Shown: positions 21,021 to 31,375, counted from the stretch's first letter. The stretch: DNA of 64,000 nucleotides from Rhodococcus pseudokoreensis (GCF_017068395.1 NZ_CP070619.1:3348001-3412000), one strand, 5' to 3'. Notes: generated from the sequence alone by a model not told the origin. Translations and numbers: made by a program.

Positions 21021-22290
21021 CGGTGCGCTCCCGACGGCCTGCGGGCCCGATCGGCGAGGGCCAGCGCCAGATCCAGTGCCGAATCGTCTTCCCACGCCAC
21101 CACCGGAACGCCGAGTACACCCATGTTCCGGTACATGTTCCGCCGCTCGAGCCGCCACATCCGGCCGGTCATCGGATCGAGTTCGTGTTCGAACGGCGGA
21201 CCGCGGAGGACGTCGACGGCCACGACCACGTGACCGCGCCGCCGTAACTCCAGCAAAGACAGCGCGAACCCGGTGTCCAGCATGGTGGAGAACGCGATGA
21301 CCACCGCCCGCGGCGGCAACGCGACCCGCGGAACCAGCGTGCCCTCAGCCGCGCCGCCGACCGTCTTGATGGCGGCACCGCCGGCGTCGAGGACCGTGTC
21401 GAGGATCCGGTAGAACTGCCTGCGCCCGATGTCGGCGCCCAGCCACCGCAGCCGGAGACCGTGGGCGACGACCCCGGCCCGATCGCCGCGCTGCAGGGCC
21501 GTCTGCACCACCTGCGTCGCCCCGCGGACGGTGCGGTCCAGACTCTCCGACGCCGGTCCGGGCGCCTGCGGGGTGGTGTCGAGGACGGCGACGACGTCGG
21601 CGGCGCGGTCCATGATCCGTTCGGTCACGTGCAGCCTGCCGCGGCGGGCACTGACGGGCCAGTTGACGCTGCGCAGCGGATCTCCCGGGGCGTGCGGCCG
21701 GATGTCGCCGAACTCGACACCCGAACCGAAACGGCGGGTGCGGTGCGCGCCGATGCGGTCCGGAAGCGGGGCGTGCGGGAGTGGCGTCGGCATCGGCGGT
21801 GCGAGTGGAAATATCCGCAGTTCCGCGACGGGAACCCGCGCCGTCGCGGTCAGCAGGCCGCCGCCCGCGCGCGCCGTGACGATCAGCGCGGGTTCATATC
21901 GACCCCACCGGTCCGCCGAAACCAGGTACTCGCCGTCGCCGGTCTGCTCGACCCGGTAGCTGTCGGACGACGCCGGTGTCACCGCCAGTTCCGCCGCACC
22001 GCCGCACGTCGTCACGTCCGTCGCGAACCGCACGGACTCGGATTCGAAACACCGCAGCGTTCCGCCCGAACTGTCGATGCGGACACCGGTGGCAGGTCGC
22101 GGCAACCACGTCAGCGCACCGAGCGCGCCCAGCATCGGGGCGGCGAACACCATCAGTTCCCACCACCGCCCCACGACACCCGCGGTCAGTGCCACGGCCG
22201 CGCAGGTCGCCAGGGCGAGGGCCGCCGGAGACGCCCGCCACGCGAGCGGGTGCTCCGTCATCGTTCCCTCGGCGTCATCGTGCCCCCGCG

Positions 22291-22294
<4 letters not shown>
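21017..22294 (-). CDS. DUF58 domain protein
   Basis: A 425-residue protein with two N-terminal membrane helices (roughly residues 20-60), a beta-rich middle, and the DUF58 signature GVEFGDIRPHAPGDPLRSVN followed by W-P (about residues 205-225), then a von Willebrand-like C-terminal part. DUF58 proteins work with MoxR-type AAA+ ATPases in the same operon, probably as substrates or partners in complex assembly. The ATG at 22294 overlaps the MoxR stop (ATGA). A second in-frame ATG at 22261 gives 414 residues. Both starts lie in a three-unit tandem repeat (22259-22309). Confidence 0.9.

Positions 22295-22309
<15 letters not shown>
22259..22309. repeat. three imperfect 16-17-bp tandem units at the DUF58 start
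   Basis: Three consecutive units beginning CATCGT followed by CCC and a CG-rich tail run across the MoxR stop and DUF58 start. Each supplies an ATG on the minus strand (at 22261, 22278 and 22294). The outer two are in frame with DUF58 and the middle one is not. Slippage between units would move the DUF58 start or break the coupling with moxR. Confidence 0.7.
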
Positions 22310-23241
<932 letters not shown>

Positions 23242-23243
23242 CG

Positions 23244-23726
23244 TCACAGTTGCTCCAGTCGTTGCAGGATCCGGTCGAGGACGTCCCGGCCCGGACCGGG
23301 CTCCGTCCTGTCGACGCGTTGGACGCCGTCCGGGTCGACCCACCGCCACAGGTCGCCGAAAAACACTTCACCCGCCGCGGCGGTGTCGGCGGGATCGAGT
23401 CCCTGCCGCTGTCCGGTGGACTGCTGGAATTCGCGCGCCAGCAGCGGACGCAGATGGTGGTCCCAGTCGCCGCGCGTACCGTCGGCCCAGCTGATCAACG
23501 ATTCCGTCCGCGCCATCCAGCGGGCCGTCGCCTCGGCCCGTTCCGCTTCCAGGCCCGACGTCTCGTCGTCGACGTCTGCGGGTGCCATCCGTCGCCGAAT
23601 CTCGAAGAGTACCAGTGCGGTCACCGCTCCGGCGATCAGCACGGCGGTGCCGTACCGGCCCGCGGCCACCAGCGGGACCTCCACGGCCAGTACCGCTGCG
23701 ACACCGATTACGGCGACGGCGAGCAT
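23244..23726 (-). CDS. two-helix membrane protein of the MoxR/DUF58 operon
   Basis: A 160-residue protein with two N-terminal transmembrane segments (about 3-22 and 27-45) and a mostly helical, charged cytoplasmic domain (residues 46-160) ending LDRILQRLEQL. I do not recognise a named family. It overlaps the DUF4129 gene by 19 bp and ends 2 bp before moxR. Equivalent small membrane proteins are common in this type of actinobacterial operon, so a structural role with the DUF58/DUF4129 partners is likely but unproved. Confidence 0.75.
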   Translation of the reverse strand: MLAVAVIGVAAVLAVEVPLVAAGRYGTAVLIAGAVTALVLFEIRRRMAPADVDDETSGLEAERAEATARWMARTESLISWADGTRGDWDHHLRPLLAREFQQSTGQRQGLDPADTAAAGEVFFGDLWRWVDPDGVQRVDRTEPGPGRDVLDRILQRLEQL

Positions 23727-24682
23727 GCGTCGCTCCCCAGGTCGTCGAGCACGCGCCGGAGCAGGTCCGCGGCCTCGTCACGGTGGTGTTCGCCCATCGG
23801 ATGCAGGCTGAACCGCGCCTCGGAGAACAGCCGCACCAGCGGTGCCGCCGCCTCGAAGCGCAGCGCCCCGAGTTGCACTGCGCGAGCCAGCACTTCGGAC
23901 GGCGTGTCCGAATCCCGCGGCTCGGCGCCCGGCGCCGTCCGCAAAGCGTCCTCCATCGCGGCGTAACTGGCGATGATGGCTTCGCGCGGCGGCAGATTGG
24001 GGGCCACGACCACGGCGAGACCTTCCTCCGCGGCCCGGGCCAACGACTGCGCGCCTGCCGGAGCGTCGGGGGAACTCGCCGCGGTCCAGGCGCCGACCCG
24101 GGACCGGAGGGGACGCCGCGCGACGCCACCGAGGATCAGCACCGTCACCAGGATCGGTCCGACAATCGCTGCCGCGGTCCATAATTCCGCGAGGTCCTCG
24201 CGTGCCTCGGCGACCGTGTCGGGCGGCGGGACGGTCTCGCCGGGCGCCACCCCGTCGGTGCGGTCGGCCCTCTCGTCGGCGGCCTGGGTCGTCGTCGACC
24301 GCTGACGGTCGAGGGGTTCGTCGCCGCGGACGGATCCGAGGAGAAACGCCGCCGCGACGAGAAGGCAGGCGAACACCGCCCACCCGACCACGTGCCGGCG
24401 CGAGACCGAGGACCCGGTGTTCCCGGTCGGCCCGACCGTCGGCGGGTCGGGGGCGACCCGGGGCCGTCCGCCGCGCACGGCTGACGCGAGCGCCACGGCC
24501 GCGACGACGACAGCGATCGCCGAGAGGACGACCAACGCGCGAGTCGCTCCCGCACCCGGCTCCGCCGTCGTGGCCGGGGTGTCGGGCGCGGGGACCGCCC
24601 TGACCACAAGGGTGACCGTCACGACGGCCGCCAGCAGGGCGACCGTGTGGACGACCCTGCTCATCACGCGACGGTCCGGCAT
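23708..24682 (-). CDS. DUF4129 domain membrane protein
   Basis: A 324-residue protein with three or four membrane helices (about 10-30, 50-75, 100-120 and a longer one near 175-195) and a C-terminal cytoplasmic DUF4129 domain, recognisable by SDTPSEVLARAVQLGAL and RLFSEARFSLHPMGEHHRDE. It is the first gene of a five-gene operon with a small membrane protein, moxR, DUF58 and another membrane protein. The ATG at 24682 has GGGAG 5 bases upstream; the frame continues to a GTG at 24715 without a good ribosome site. The function of DUF4129 is not established. Confidence 0.85.
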   Translation of the reverse strand: MPDRRVMSRVVHTVALLAAVVTVTLVVRAVPAPDTPATTAEPGAGATRALVVLSAIAVVVAAVALASAVRGGRPRVAPDPPTVGPTGNTGSSVSRRHVVGWAVFACLLVAAAFLLGSVRGDEPLDRQRSTTTQAADERADRTDGVAPGETVPPPDTVAEAREDLAELWTAAAIVGPILVTVLILGGVARRPLRSRVGAWTAASSPDAPAGAQSLARAAEEGLAVVVAPNLPPREAIIASYAAMEDALRTAPGAEPRDSDTPSEVLARAVQLGALRFEAAAPLVRLFSEARFSLHPMGEHHRDEAADLLRRVLDDLGSDACSPSP

Positions 24683-24797
24683 CCTCACTCCCGAGTTGCC
24701 CCTCCATCGTGACACGCGGAGACCGTGAAAATCACTCGTTCACGGCGGCGGACGGCGCAGCATGTTCCGGACGCATCCATCGACGAAGGAGAGTTAC

Positions 24798-26114
24798 TTG
24801 ACCATGTCCCCGGTAACCGGAGCCGAACTGGCTCGTTCACTGGAACCTCTGGGGGTTGCGGTTCCCTCGGCCGTCCCCACGCATTGGTACAACCTGGCGG
24901 CGGATCTTCCGGAACCCGTTCCGCCGCATCTGCATCCGGGTACGCGGGAGCCGCTGGGACCGGAGGACCTGGCGCCGCTGTTTCCGGCGAGCCTGATCGA
25001 GCAGGAGGTCGCGACCGACCGCTACATCGAGATCCCCGAGACGGTTCGGGAGATCTACGGCATGTGGCGTCCGTCGCCGCTGGTGCGGGCGCACCGGCTG
25101 GAGCGGGTGCTCGGCACGCCGGCGCGGATCTATTACAAGTACGAGGGTGTGAGCCCGGTCGGCTCGCACAAGCCGAATACGGCTGTGGCGCAGGCCTACT
25201 ACAACGCCCTCGAGGGCACCACCAAGCTCACCACCGAGACCGGCGCCGGCCAGTGGGGCGCGTCGCTGTCGTTCGCCGGCGCGCTGCTCGGTCTCGACGT
25301 CGAGGTGTGGCAGGTTCGCGCGTCCTACGACGCGAAGCCGTACCGCCGACTCCAGATGGAGGCCTATGGCGGCATCTGTCATCCGTCGCCGTCCGACCTC
25401 ACCGAGGCCGGCCGGGCGATTCTCGCCGAGCACCCCGACACGACGGGTTCGCTGGGGATGGCGATCAGCGAGGCCGTCGAGGTGGCCGCCAAGGATCCGC
25501 GGGCGCACTACTCACTGGGCAGTGTCCTCAACCACGTCATGCTCCACCAGACCGTGATCGGCCAGGAGGCGATGACCCAACTGGAGGAGGCGGGCGAGCC
25601 GGTCGCGCACACGGTGTTCGGTTGCGCTGGAGGCGGTTCCAACCTCGCGGGCCTGACCTTCCCGTTCCTCGGCCGCAACCTGCGCGAGGGCACCAGCACC
25701 CGCCTCGTCGCATGCGAGCCGGCGGCCTGCCCGTCGCTCACGCAGGGCGAGTACCGCTACGACTTCGGCGACGTCGCGGGCCTGACGCCGCTGTTGAAGA
25801 TGTACACGCTGGGCAACGACTTCGTTCCGCCTGCAATTCACGCGGGTGGTCTGCGGTACCACGGCATGTCGCCGATGGTTTCGCACGCCGTCGCGCTCGG
25901 ACTGATGGAGGCGACCGCGATCGAACAGGACGACGCACTCACCGCGGGCCTGCTGTTCGCCCGCGCCGAGGGCATCATCCCCGCGCCGGAATCCACGCAC
26001 GGTGTGGCCGCGGCCATCGCGCACGCCCGCACGGTCACCGAACCGGAGGTCGTGGTCATCGGACTGTCCGGCAACGGCCAGCTGGACCTGCCCGCGTACA
26101 GCCGGTACGTCTGA
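24798..26114 (+). CDS. TrpB2-type tryptophan synthase beta chain-like PLP enzyme
   Basis: A 438-residue TrpB-like protein. The PLP lysine is in [19 protein letters not shown], the phosphate-binding glycine loop in [18 protein letters not shown], and the N-terminal region has the long extension typical of the TrpB2 subgroup. TrpB2 enzymes make tryptophan from indole and serine or salvage indole; no trpA gene is present nearby. I favour a TTG start at 24798, six bases after AAGGAG; the ATG at 24804 is in frame but too far from it, and a further ATG lies at 24762. It diverges from the DUF4129 operon. Confidence 0.88.
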   Translation: MTMSPVTGAELARSLEPLGVAVPSAVPTHWYNLAADLPEPVPPHLHPGTREPLGPEDLAPLFPASLIEQEVATDRYIEIPETVREIYGMWRPSPLVRAHRLERVLGTPARIYYKYEGVSPVGSHKPNTAVAQAYYNALEGTTKLTTETGAGQWGASLSFAGALLGLDVEVWQVRASYDAKPYRRLQMEAYGGICHPSPSDLTEAGRAILAEHPDTTGSLGMAISEAVEVAAKDPRAHYSLGSVLNHVMLHQTVIGQEAMTQLEEAGEPVAHTVFGCAGGGSNLAGLTFPFLGRNLREGTSTRLVACEPAACPSLTQGEYRYDFGDVAGLTPLLKMYTLGNDFVPPAIHAGGLRYHGMSPMVSHAVALGLMEATAIEQDDALTAGLLFARAEGIIPAPESTHGVAAAIAHARTVTEPEVVVIGLSGNGQLDLPAYSRYV

Positions 26115-26121
26115 TCGATCC

Positions 26122-26157
26122 ACCGCCGGGGCAGATCTTCGGGTCTGCCTCGGCGGT
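26122..26157. terminator. bidirectional hairpin between trpB2 and zapE
   Basis: CCGCCGGGGCAGA (26123-26135) pairs with TCTGCCTCGGCGG (26144-26156) with one G-T pair, closed by an 8-base loop, plus an A-T pair outside. It fills the 42-bp gap between the convergent trpB2 and zapE stops and can serve both genes. There is no T-tract. Confidence 0.75.
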
Positions 26158-27098
26158 CACCGGCTCAGTGTTGACAACCGGCTCACCAGGCGGTCGACGT
26201 CGAGGGTGCCCGCGAGTCCGGTGAACATGTCCTCCCACGGCGCGTCCGCCACGACGGTCAGCGCGGTGCCGCGGTCGTACAGCACGTCGACGACGTTCGC
26301 GAACCGCCGCACGGTGTCCGTGCCGGCCTCACGCAGTCGGGGCACACCGGTGATCACCCAGCAGCCGAACCGCTCGGACAGGTCGAGGTAGTCGGCGGGC
26401 GCGGTCGGGGTGCCGCACAGCGCCGCGAACTCGAACCAGACCGTTCGGTCGCGTACCGCCGCTGCCGTCACGGTGCGCGTGCCGACGGTCAGGGCGACCC
26501 GCTCGGACGGACCCTCGATTGCGGTCGCGTGGACGAACCGGCCCGCAGCGAATCCGGCGTCCGGCGCTCCCACGGTGCGGTAGTCGACGGGACCGGCCAC
26601 CCGCACGACGGTCAGATTCTGCTCCAGCACGGTGATCGCCGGCTCGAACAGGTGGTGGAACAGCGGGTTGGGCAGCAGGCCTTCGGGCGGATAATTCGAC
26701 GTCACCACCAGCGTGATACTGCGGGCGAACAGTGCCTTCAGCAGGCGCGCCACCAGCATCGCGTCCCCGACGTCGTGGAGGTGGAACTCGTCGAAGCACA
26801 GCAACCGGACGTCGCCCAGCGCCGCGTCGATCGCGAGGTCGATGGACCCCAGCGTGTGCGCGTCGGCGTGGAGGCTTCGGAAGAACGAGTGAAAGTGCAC
26901 CCGCCGTTTCGGGACCTCGGCGGCACCGTGGAAGCGGTCCATCAGCCAGGTCTTGCCACGTCCGACGGGCCCCCACAGGTACACGCCGCGAACCCCGGGT
27001 CTCCCCTGCACCAGGCCGTCGGCGGTCTCGTCCAGGACGGCCGCCGCCGAGCGCTGCGCGTCGTCCAGCAGAACCTCTACATCCACGGAAGGAGACAC
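26157..27098 (-). CDS. zapE: AFG1-like ATPase, ZapE family
   Basis: A 313-residue P-loop ATPase of the AFG1/ZapE family. Walker A is VYLWGPVGRGKTWLMDRF, and the family-specific region after it reads RRVHFHSFFRSLHADAH. Walker B is VRLLCFDEFHLHDVGDAML, and VTSNYPPEGLLPNPLFHH is the sensor region. In E. coli ZapE associates with the FtsZ ring under stress; in actinobacteria the role is little studied. The length fits the shorter actinobacterial form. It starts 116 bp from the divergent aldolase gene. Confidence 0.9.
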   Translation of the reverse strand: MSPSVDVEVLLDDAQRSAAAVLDETADGLVQGRPGVRGVYLWGPVGRGKTWLMDRFHGAAEVPKRRVHFHSFFRSLHADAHTLGSIDLAIDAALGDVRLLCFDEFHLHDVGDAMLVARLLKALFARSITLVVTSNYPPEGLLPNPLFHHLFEPAITVLEQNLTVVRVAGPVDYRTVGAPDAGFAAGRFVHATAIEGPSERVALTVGTRTVTAAAVRDRTVWFEFAALCGTPTAPADYLDLSERFGCWVITGVPRLREAGTDTVRRFANVVDVLYDRGTALTVVADAPWEDMFTGLAGTLDVDRLVSRLSTLSR

Positions 27099-27214
27099 TA
27101 CGAACGGAGGGTCTCGGGCGACAAGCGGATGTGAGCAGGGAGACTGTGCGACGCGACGGCGCGAACGCGGCAGACCAGGCGACGAGAACCCCGCATTTCT
27201 GGGAAGATCGTGAC

Positions 27215-28462
27215 GTGAACCCCCAGTACCTCAGCCGTCTCCCCGACAGCGGTTTCGATCGCGTCGACGCACTCCTCGCGCCCGTCGACGACGACCTCGC
27301 GGCGGCGTATCCGGGTGATCGGCAGCAACCGCAGCCCATCCACACCGTCTACGTGAGCGCGGCGGACGCCGGCCCGGACACCCCGAGGGTGTGGGGTGAT
27401 CAGGCTGTCGAACTGCTGGACAGGTTCACCGAGGCGCTGTCCGAAATCGGCACGACCGGTGCACTTCCCGACGTGCGCGCGACGCTGGAGCGCAGTCCGA
27501 TCCAGGATCTGCGGATCGACTTCGAGGACGGCTACGGCTGGCGGAGCGACGACGTCGAGGACGCCGCCGCACTGGAGACGGGTCGCACGCTGCGACAGCT
27601 CTCGTCCGACCTGTCCGGGCCGCGGTCGCTGGGGATCCGCGCGAAGGGCCTGGCGCCGCACGAACGCCGTCGCGGCATCCGCACGCTCGAACTCGTCCTC
27701 GAAGGCGCGGGTGGGGTTCCCGACGGCTTCGTGTTCACCGTGCCGAAACTGCGTGCGGCCCAGCAGGTCACCTCCGTCGTCGCGTTGTGTGAGGAACTGG
27801 AGAGCGCGTACGGGCTCCCCGACGGGTCGCTGCGCTTCGAGTTGCAGATCGAGAGCCCGCAGGCCGTCCTCGGGCCGGACGGCACCGTGACCGTCGCGAA
27901 GGCGATCCAGCTCGCCGAGGGACGCTGCACCGGATTGCACTACGGCACTTACGACTACAGCGCGGCCTGCGGAATCGCCTCCCGGTTCCAGTCGCTCGAG
28001 CACCCGGTGGCCGACCACGCCAAGTCCGTGATGCTGGTGGCGGCGGCCCAGACCGGGGTGTGGGTGTGTGACGGGTCCACCCAGGTGGTCCCGCAGGGCA
28101 GCGACGAGGAGATCCGCGCGGCGCTGGCCCGGCACTACCGGCTCGTCACCCGGTCGCTCGAACGCGGGTACTACCAGGGATGGGACATGCATCCCGGGCA
28201 TCTGATCACCCGCTGGCTCGCGACGTTCGACTTCTACCGCGACGCGCTGCCCGCCGCGGCCACCCGCCTGCAGGCCTACCTCGACCGCCAGGGCGGCGGG
28301 GTGATGGACGAACCGGCCACCGCGCAGGCCCTCGCGACGGTGGTGCTGCGGGGGCTGGCGTGCGGCGCGTTCGACGAGGATGCGGTCCGCGCGCAGGCCC
28401 CGGGATGCACGGTGGAAACGCTCCGCGACCTCCTCACCCGGGCGGTGGTTCCGGAGATCTGA
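27215..28462 (+). CDS. HpcH/HpaI-like aldolase family protein (DUF6986 type) at the head of the ureide cluster
   Basis: A 415-residue protein of the citrate lyase beta/HpcH TIM-barrel superfamily. DLRIDFEDGYGWRSDDVED and RFELQIESPQAVLGPDGTV resemble the metal-binding Asp/Glu elements of the fold, and HYGTYDYSAACGIA is typical of the DUF6986 subgroup. Its reaction is not established. It precedes allantoicase by 87 bp on the same strand, so it may act on a C2 product of ureide breakdown such as glyoxylate, for instance by condensing it with an acyl-CoA; this is a guess from position. The GTG at 27215 follows GGGAAG; upstream frame is antisense to zapE. Confidence 0.75.
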   Translation: MNPQYLSRLPDSGFDRVDALLAPVDDDLAAAYPGDRQQPQPIHTVYVSAADAGPDTPRVWGDQAVELLDRFTEALSEIGTTGALPDVRATLERSPIQDLRIDFEDGYGWRSDDVEDAAALETGRTLRQLSSDLSGPRSLGIRAKGLAPHERRRGIRTLELVLEGAGGVPDGFVFTVPKLRAAQQVTSVVALCEELESAYGLPDGSLRFELQIESPQAVLGPDGTVTVAKAIQLAEGRCTGLHYGTYDYSAACGIASRFQSLEHPVADHAKSVMLVAAAQTGVWVCDGSTQVVPQGSDEEIRAALARHYRLVTRSLERGYYQGWDMHPGHLITRWLATFDFYRDALPAAATRLQAYLDRQGGGVMDEPATAQALATVVLRGLACGAFDEDAVRAQAPGCTVETLRDLLTRAVVPEI

Positions 28463-28549
28463 CCGCCTCCCCGGCCACGAGGACCACCCGCACCACCCCC
28501 GCCGAGGTCCTACACTTGGCCCACGCCCGATCAGGAGGTAGCAGCACCC

Positions 28550-29545
28550 GTGACCCCGAACGCTTTGACCCCGCCCAGCTTCCGGAGTCTGCCGGACCTG
28601 GCCGTACGCACACTCGGCGGCGCCGTCGTGTGGGCCAACGACGAGCTGTTCGCCGAGCGGGAGAATCTCATCCGCCCGACGGCCGCCGAGTACCAGCCGG
28701 CGACGTTCGGGCACAAGGGTCAGGTGTACGACGGCTGGGAGACCCGGCGGCGACGCGTGACGGGCACGGACGAGGCGATCGTCCGGCTCGGAGTTCCCGG
28801 CGTGGTGCGCGGCGTCGTGGTCGACACCGCCTGGTTCAAGGGAAACTACCCGCCGGAAATCTCCGTGCAGGCTGCGTCCGTCGACGGCTACCCGTCCGCC
28901 GAGGAACTGGTCGGCGCCGACTGGACCACGATCGTCGAGCGCAGCCCCGTTCAGGGGGACACCGAGAATCCGTTCGCGGTCGACTCCGGCGAACGGTGGA
29001 CGCACGTGAAGCTCACGATGCACCCGGACGGCGGTGTCGCCCGGCTCCGGGTGCACGGCGAGGGCCGTCCCGACCCCCGTTTCCTCGACGCGGGCCCCGT
29101 CGATCTCGCGGCCCTCGAGAACGGCGCCCGAGTCACGTCCTGTTCCAACATGTTCTACGGATCGCCGCAGAACATGCTGCTTCCCGGTCTGGCCCGGGTG
29201 ATGGGCGACGGCTGGGAGACGTCCCGCCGCCGCGACGACGGCAACGACTGGGTCGAGATCCGGCTCGCCGCCCAGGGCACGGTGTCGCTGGCCGAACTCG
29301 ACACCTCCTACTTCCTCGGCAATGCCCCCGGTGAGGCGAGCCTCCTCGGCCGGGACGGCGACGGCGAGTGGACGGAACTGCTCCCGCGGACGCGCCTGCA
29401 ACCCGACACGAGGCACCGCTTCGTCATCGACAGCGACCGGCCCGTCACGGAGGCCCGGCTCGACATCTTCCCGGACGGCGGCATGGCGCGGTTGCGGTTG
29501 TGGGGTTCCCTGACCGGCGCGGGTCGGGCAGGGTTGACGGCATGA
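28550..29545 (+). CDS. alc: allantoicase
   Basis: A 331-residue protein with two homologous jelly-roll repeats: the first carries GHKGQVYDGWETRRRR (near residue 55) and the second VMGDGWETSRRRDDGND (near 225). Each ends in a segment of the form MHPDGGVARLRVHG / FPDGGMARLRLWG. This duplicated layout is diagnostic for allantoicase, which hydrolyses allantoate to ureidoglycolate and urea. The GTG start at 28550 follows AGGAGG. Its stop overlaps the puuE start by ATGA, so the two are translationally coupled. Confidence 0.95.
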   Translation: MTPNALTPPSFRSLPDLAVRTLGGAVVWANDELFAERENLIRPTAAEYQPATFGHKGQVYDGWETRRRRVTGTDEAIVRLGVPGVVRGVVVDTAWFKGNYPPEISVQAASVDGYPSAEELVGADWTTIVERSPVQGDTENPFAVDSGERWTHVKLTMHPDGGVARLRVHGEGRPDPRFLDAGPVDLAALENGARVTSCSNMFYGSPQNMLLPGLARVMGDGWETSRRRDDGNDWVEIRLAAQGTVSLAELDTSYFLGNAPGEASLLGRDGDGEWTELLPRTRLQPDTRHRFVIDSDRPVTEARLDIFPDGGMARLRLWGSLTGAGRAGLTA

Positions 29546-30474
29546 CTCACGGTTTCGACTCCAGCTACCCCCGTGACCTGGTCGGATACGGGCCGCACCC
29601 GCCCGATCCGCAGTGGCCGGGCGGGGCGAAGATCGCCGTCCAGTTCGTCCTCAACTACGAGGAGGGCGCCGAGAACAACGTCCTCCACGGCGATGAGGCG
29701 TCGGAGACGTTCCTGTCCGAGATGGTCGGTGCGCAGCCGTTCCCGAACCGGCACATGAGCATGGAATCGATCTACGAGTACGGTTCCCGCGCCGGACTGT
29801 GGCGGGTGCTCCGGGCGTTCGAGCGGCGCGGGCTGCCGCTCACCATCTTCGCGGTGGCCAAGGCCATGCAGCGGAACCCGGAGGCCGTCAGTGCCTTTCG
29901 CGAACTCGGTCACGAGATCGCCTGCCACGGTCTGTGGTGGAAGTCGTACCAGCTGTCCGACGAGGACGCCGAACGCCGGGACCTGGCCGAGGCCGTGGAC
30001 ATCCTGCGGGACCTCACCGGCGAGGCGCCGCTGGGCTGGTATACCGGCCGCGACTCCCCGGTCACCCGGCAACTGGTGGTCGAGCACGGCGGCTTCGAGT
30101 ACGACTCCGATTCGTACGCCGACGACCTGCCGTACTGGGTGAAGGTCGACGCCCCCGGCAAGGGTCTCGTCGATCACCTGGTGGTGCCGTACACCCTCGA
30201 CACCAACGACATGCGGTTCGCGTCCCCCGGCGGTTTCCCGAGCGGCGAGCAGTTCTTCGCGCACCTGCGGGACGCGTTCGACGTCCTGTACGCGGAGGGC
30301 ACGGCCGGGGCGCCGAAGATGCTGTCCGTAGGCCTGCACTGCCGCATCGTCGGCAGGCCCGCCCGCACCGCGGCGCTGGAGCGGTTCCTCGACCACGTGC
30401 AGTCCCACGACGACGTCTGGGTCGCCCGGCGCATCGAGATCGCCCGCCACTGGCGCGCCGTCCACCCCGCCTGA
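29542..30474 (+). CDS. puuE: metal-independent allantoinase, PuuE type
   Basis: A 310-residue polysaccharide-deacetylase-fold protein of the PuuE group. SYPRDLVGYGPHPPDPQWPG at the N-terminus, FVLNYEEGAENNVLHGD, ACHGLWWKSYQ and GWYTGRDSPVTRQL are the subgroup marks. PuuE converts allantoin to allantoate and so feeds the allantoicase encoded just upstream. It is unrelated to the classical zinc amidohydrolase allantoinase, which is not in this window. The start ATG at 29542 overlaps the alc stop. The GntR gene follows 10 bp later. Confidence 0.93.
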   Translation: MTHGFDSSYPRDLVGYGPHPPDPQWPGGAKIAVQFVLNYEEGAENNVLHGDEASETFLSEMVGAQPFPNRHMSMESIYEYGSRAGLWRVLRAFERRGLPLTIFAVAKAMQRNPEAVSAFRELGHEIACHGLWWKSYQLSDEDAERRDLAEAVDILRDLTGEAPLGWYTGRDSPVTRQLVVEHGGFEYDSDSYADDLPYWVKVDAPGKGLVDHLVVPYTLDTNDMRFASPGGFPSGEQFFAHLRDAFDVLYAEGTAGAPKMLSVGLHCRIVGRPARTAALERFLDHVQSHDDVWVARRIEIARHWRAVHPA

Positions 30475-30484
30475 GGACGGTCCG

Positions 30485-31198
30485 ATGCCCCCGCGAAGAC
30501 CGTCTCTGCTGGTCACGAACCTGGCCAACCGGGATCCCGGCAGCTCGCAGACGGTGATCCTGGAGGAACTGCGCCGGGTGATCCTCAGCGGCGGCGCCCC
30601 GCCGGGCACCCCGATCCCGGTGGACGAGGTGGCCGAGCACTTCGGTGTCAGCCGCATCCCGATCCGGGAGTCGCTGAAGACGCTGATCGGTGAGGGTCTC
30701 GTCGATCACCGGGCCAACGCCGGGTACACCGTCGCCCGGCTGACCGTCGACGAACTCGAAGAGCTCTACCTGGTGCGGGGCGTCCTCGAGTCGGCGGCGC
30801 ACTCGGTGGCCATCACCCTCGCCGACGAGGCCGACGACACGAGGGCCCGCGAGACGTACGCGGCGCTCGACCGCTCCGTTCTCGAGGACGACCTGACCGC
30901 GTACCACCGGGAAAGTCGCAACTTCCACCTCGCCCTGGCGTCGCCGTGCCGGATGCAGCGGCTGCTGCACATGTTCGAGGCGGCGTGGAACATCACCGAG
31001 CCCGTGCAGCCGATGTCGCAGGTCGACACCCCGGAGCGGCTGCGGCTGCACCTCGGGCACCGCGACATGCTCGCGGCATTCCTCGCCCGGGACGCCGCGG
31101 CGCTGAAGGCGGCCACCGATCGGCACAACGAACAACTCGACACGGTGATCGCGGCCCTGCCCACGGACACCGGAATCTTCCGGGACACGCCCGGGTAG
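30485..31198 (+). CDS. GntR-family (FCD) regulator of the ureide genes
   Basis: A 237-residue GntR protein with an N-terminal winged helix-turn-helix (VDEVAEHFGVSRIPIRESLK, about residues 45-65) and an all-helical FCD effector domain. FCD metal ligands could be the Asp/His residues in DDLTAYHRESRNFHLALA and RLHLGHRDML. It is transcribed with alc and puuE and precedes the permease gene, so it is the natural candidate to sense allantoin, allantoate or a related acid and to control this cluster. The AT-rich inverted repeat 10 bp after its stop may be its operator. Confidence 0.88.
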   Translation: MPPRRPSLLVTNLANRDPGSSQTVILEELRRVILSGGAPPGTPIPVDEVAEHFGVSRIPIRESLKTLIGEGLVDHRANAGYTVARLTVDELEELYLVRGVLESAAHSVAITLADEADDTRARETYAALDRSVLEDDLTAYHRESRNFHLALASPCRMQRLLHMFEAAWNITEPVQPMSQVDTPERLRLHLGHRDMLAAFLARDAAALKAATDRHNEQLDTVIAALPTDTGIFRDTPG

Positions 31199-31208
31199 GC
31201 CGTTCGGC

Positions 31209-31252
31209 AAGATATATTCTGGGCCCGATCGGCGCCCGCGAGAATATATCTT
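31209..31252. promoter_or_regulatory. AT-rich inverted repeat before the NCS1 permease gene
   Basis: AAGATATATTCT (31209-31220) and its exact complement AGAATATATCTT (31241-31252) flank a 20-base GC-rich spacer. This is striking in a high-GC genome. It sits between the GntR gene and the permease gene. It could be a two-half-site operator for the neighbouring GntR protein or a hairpin terminating the upstream transcript; the AT-rich stem and long loop favour the operator reading. The 124 bp from here to the permease start show nothing else I can name. Confidence 0.6.
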
Positions 31253-31375
31253 CGCCGTCACAGTCAGGAAATATCCGAAAACTACTTTTGCTCCCAGCGC
31301 TTCGGTGGTGTGCTTTTCACCGAGGCACCCTCACGTCGAAGCAGTCGTCTCCGGACTGCACCAGGGAGCAAAACG

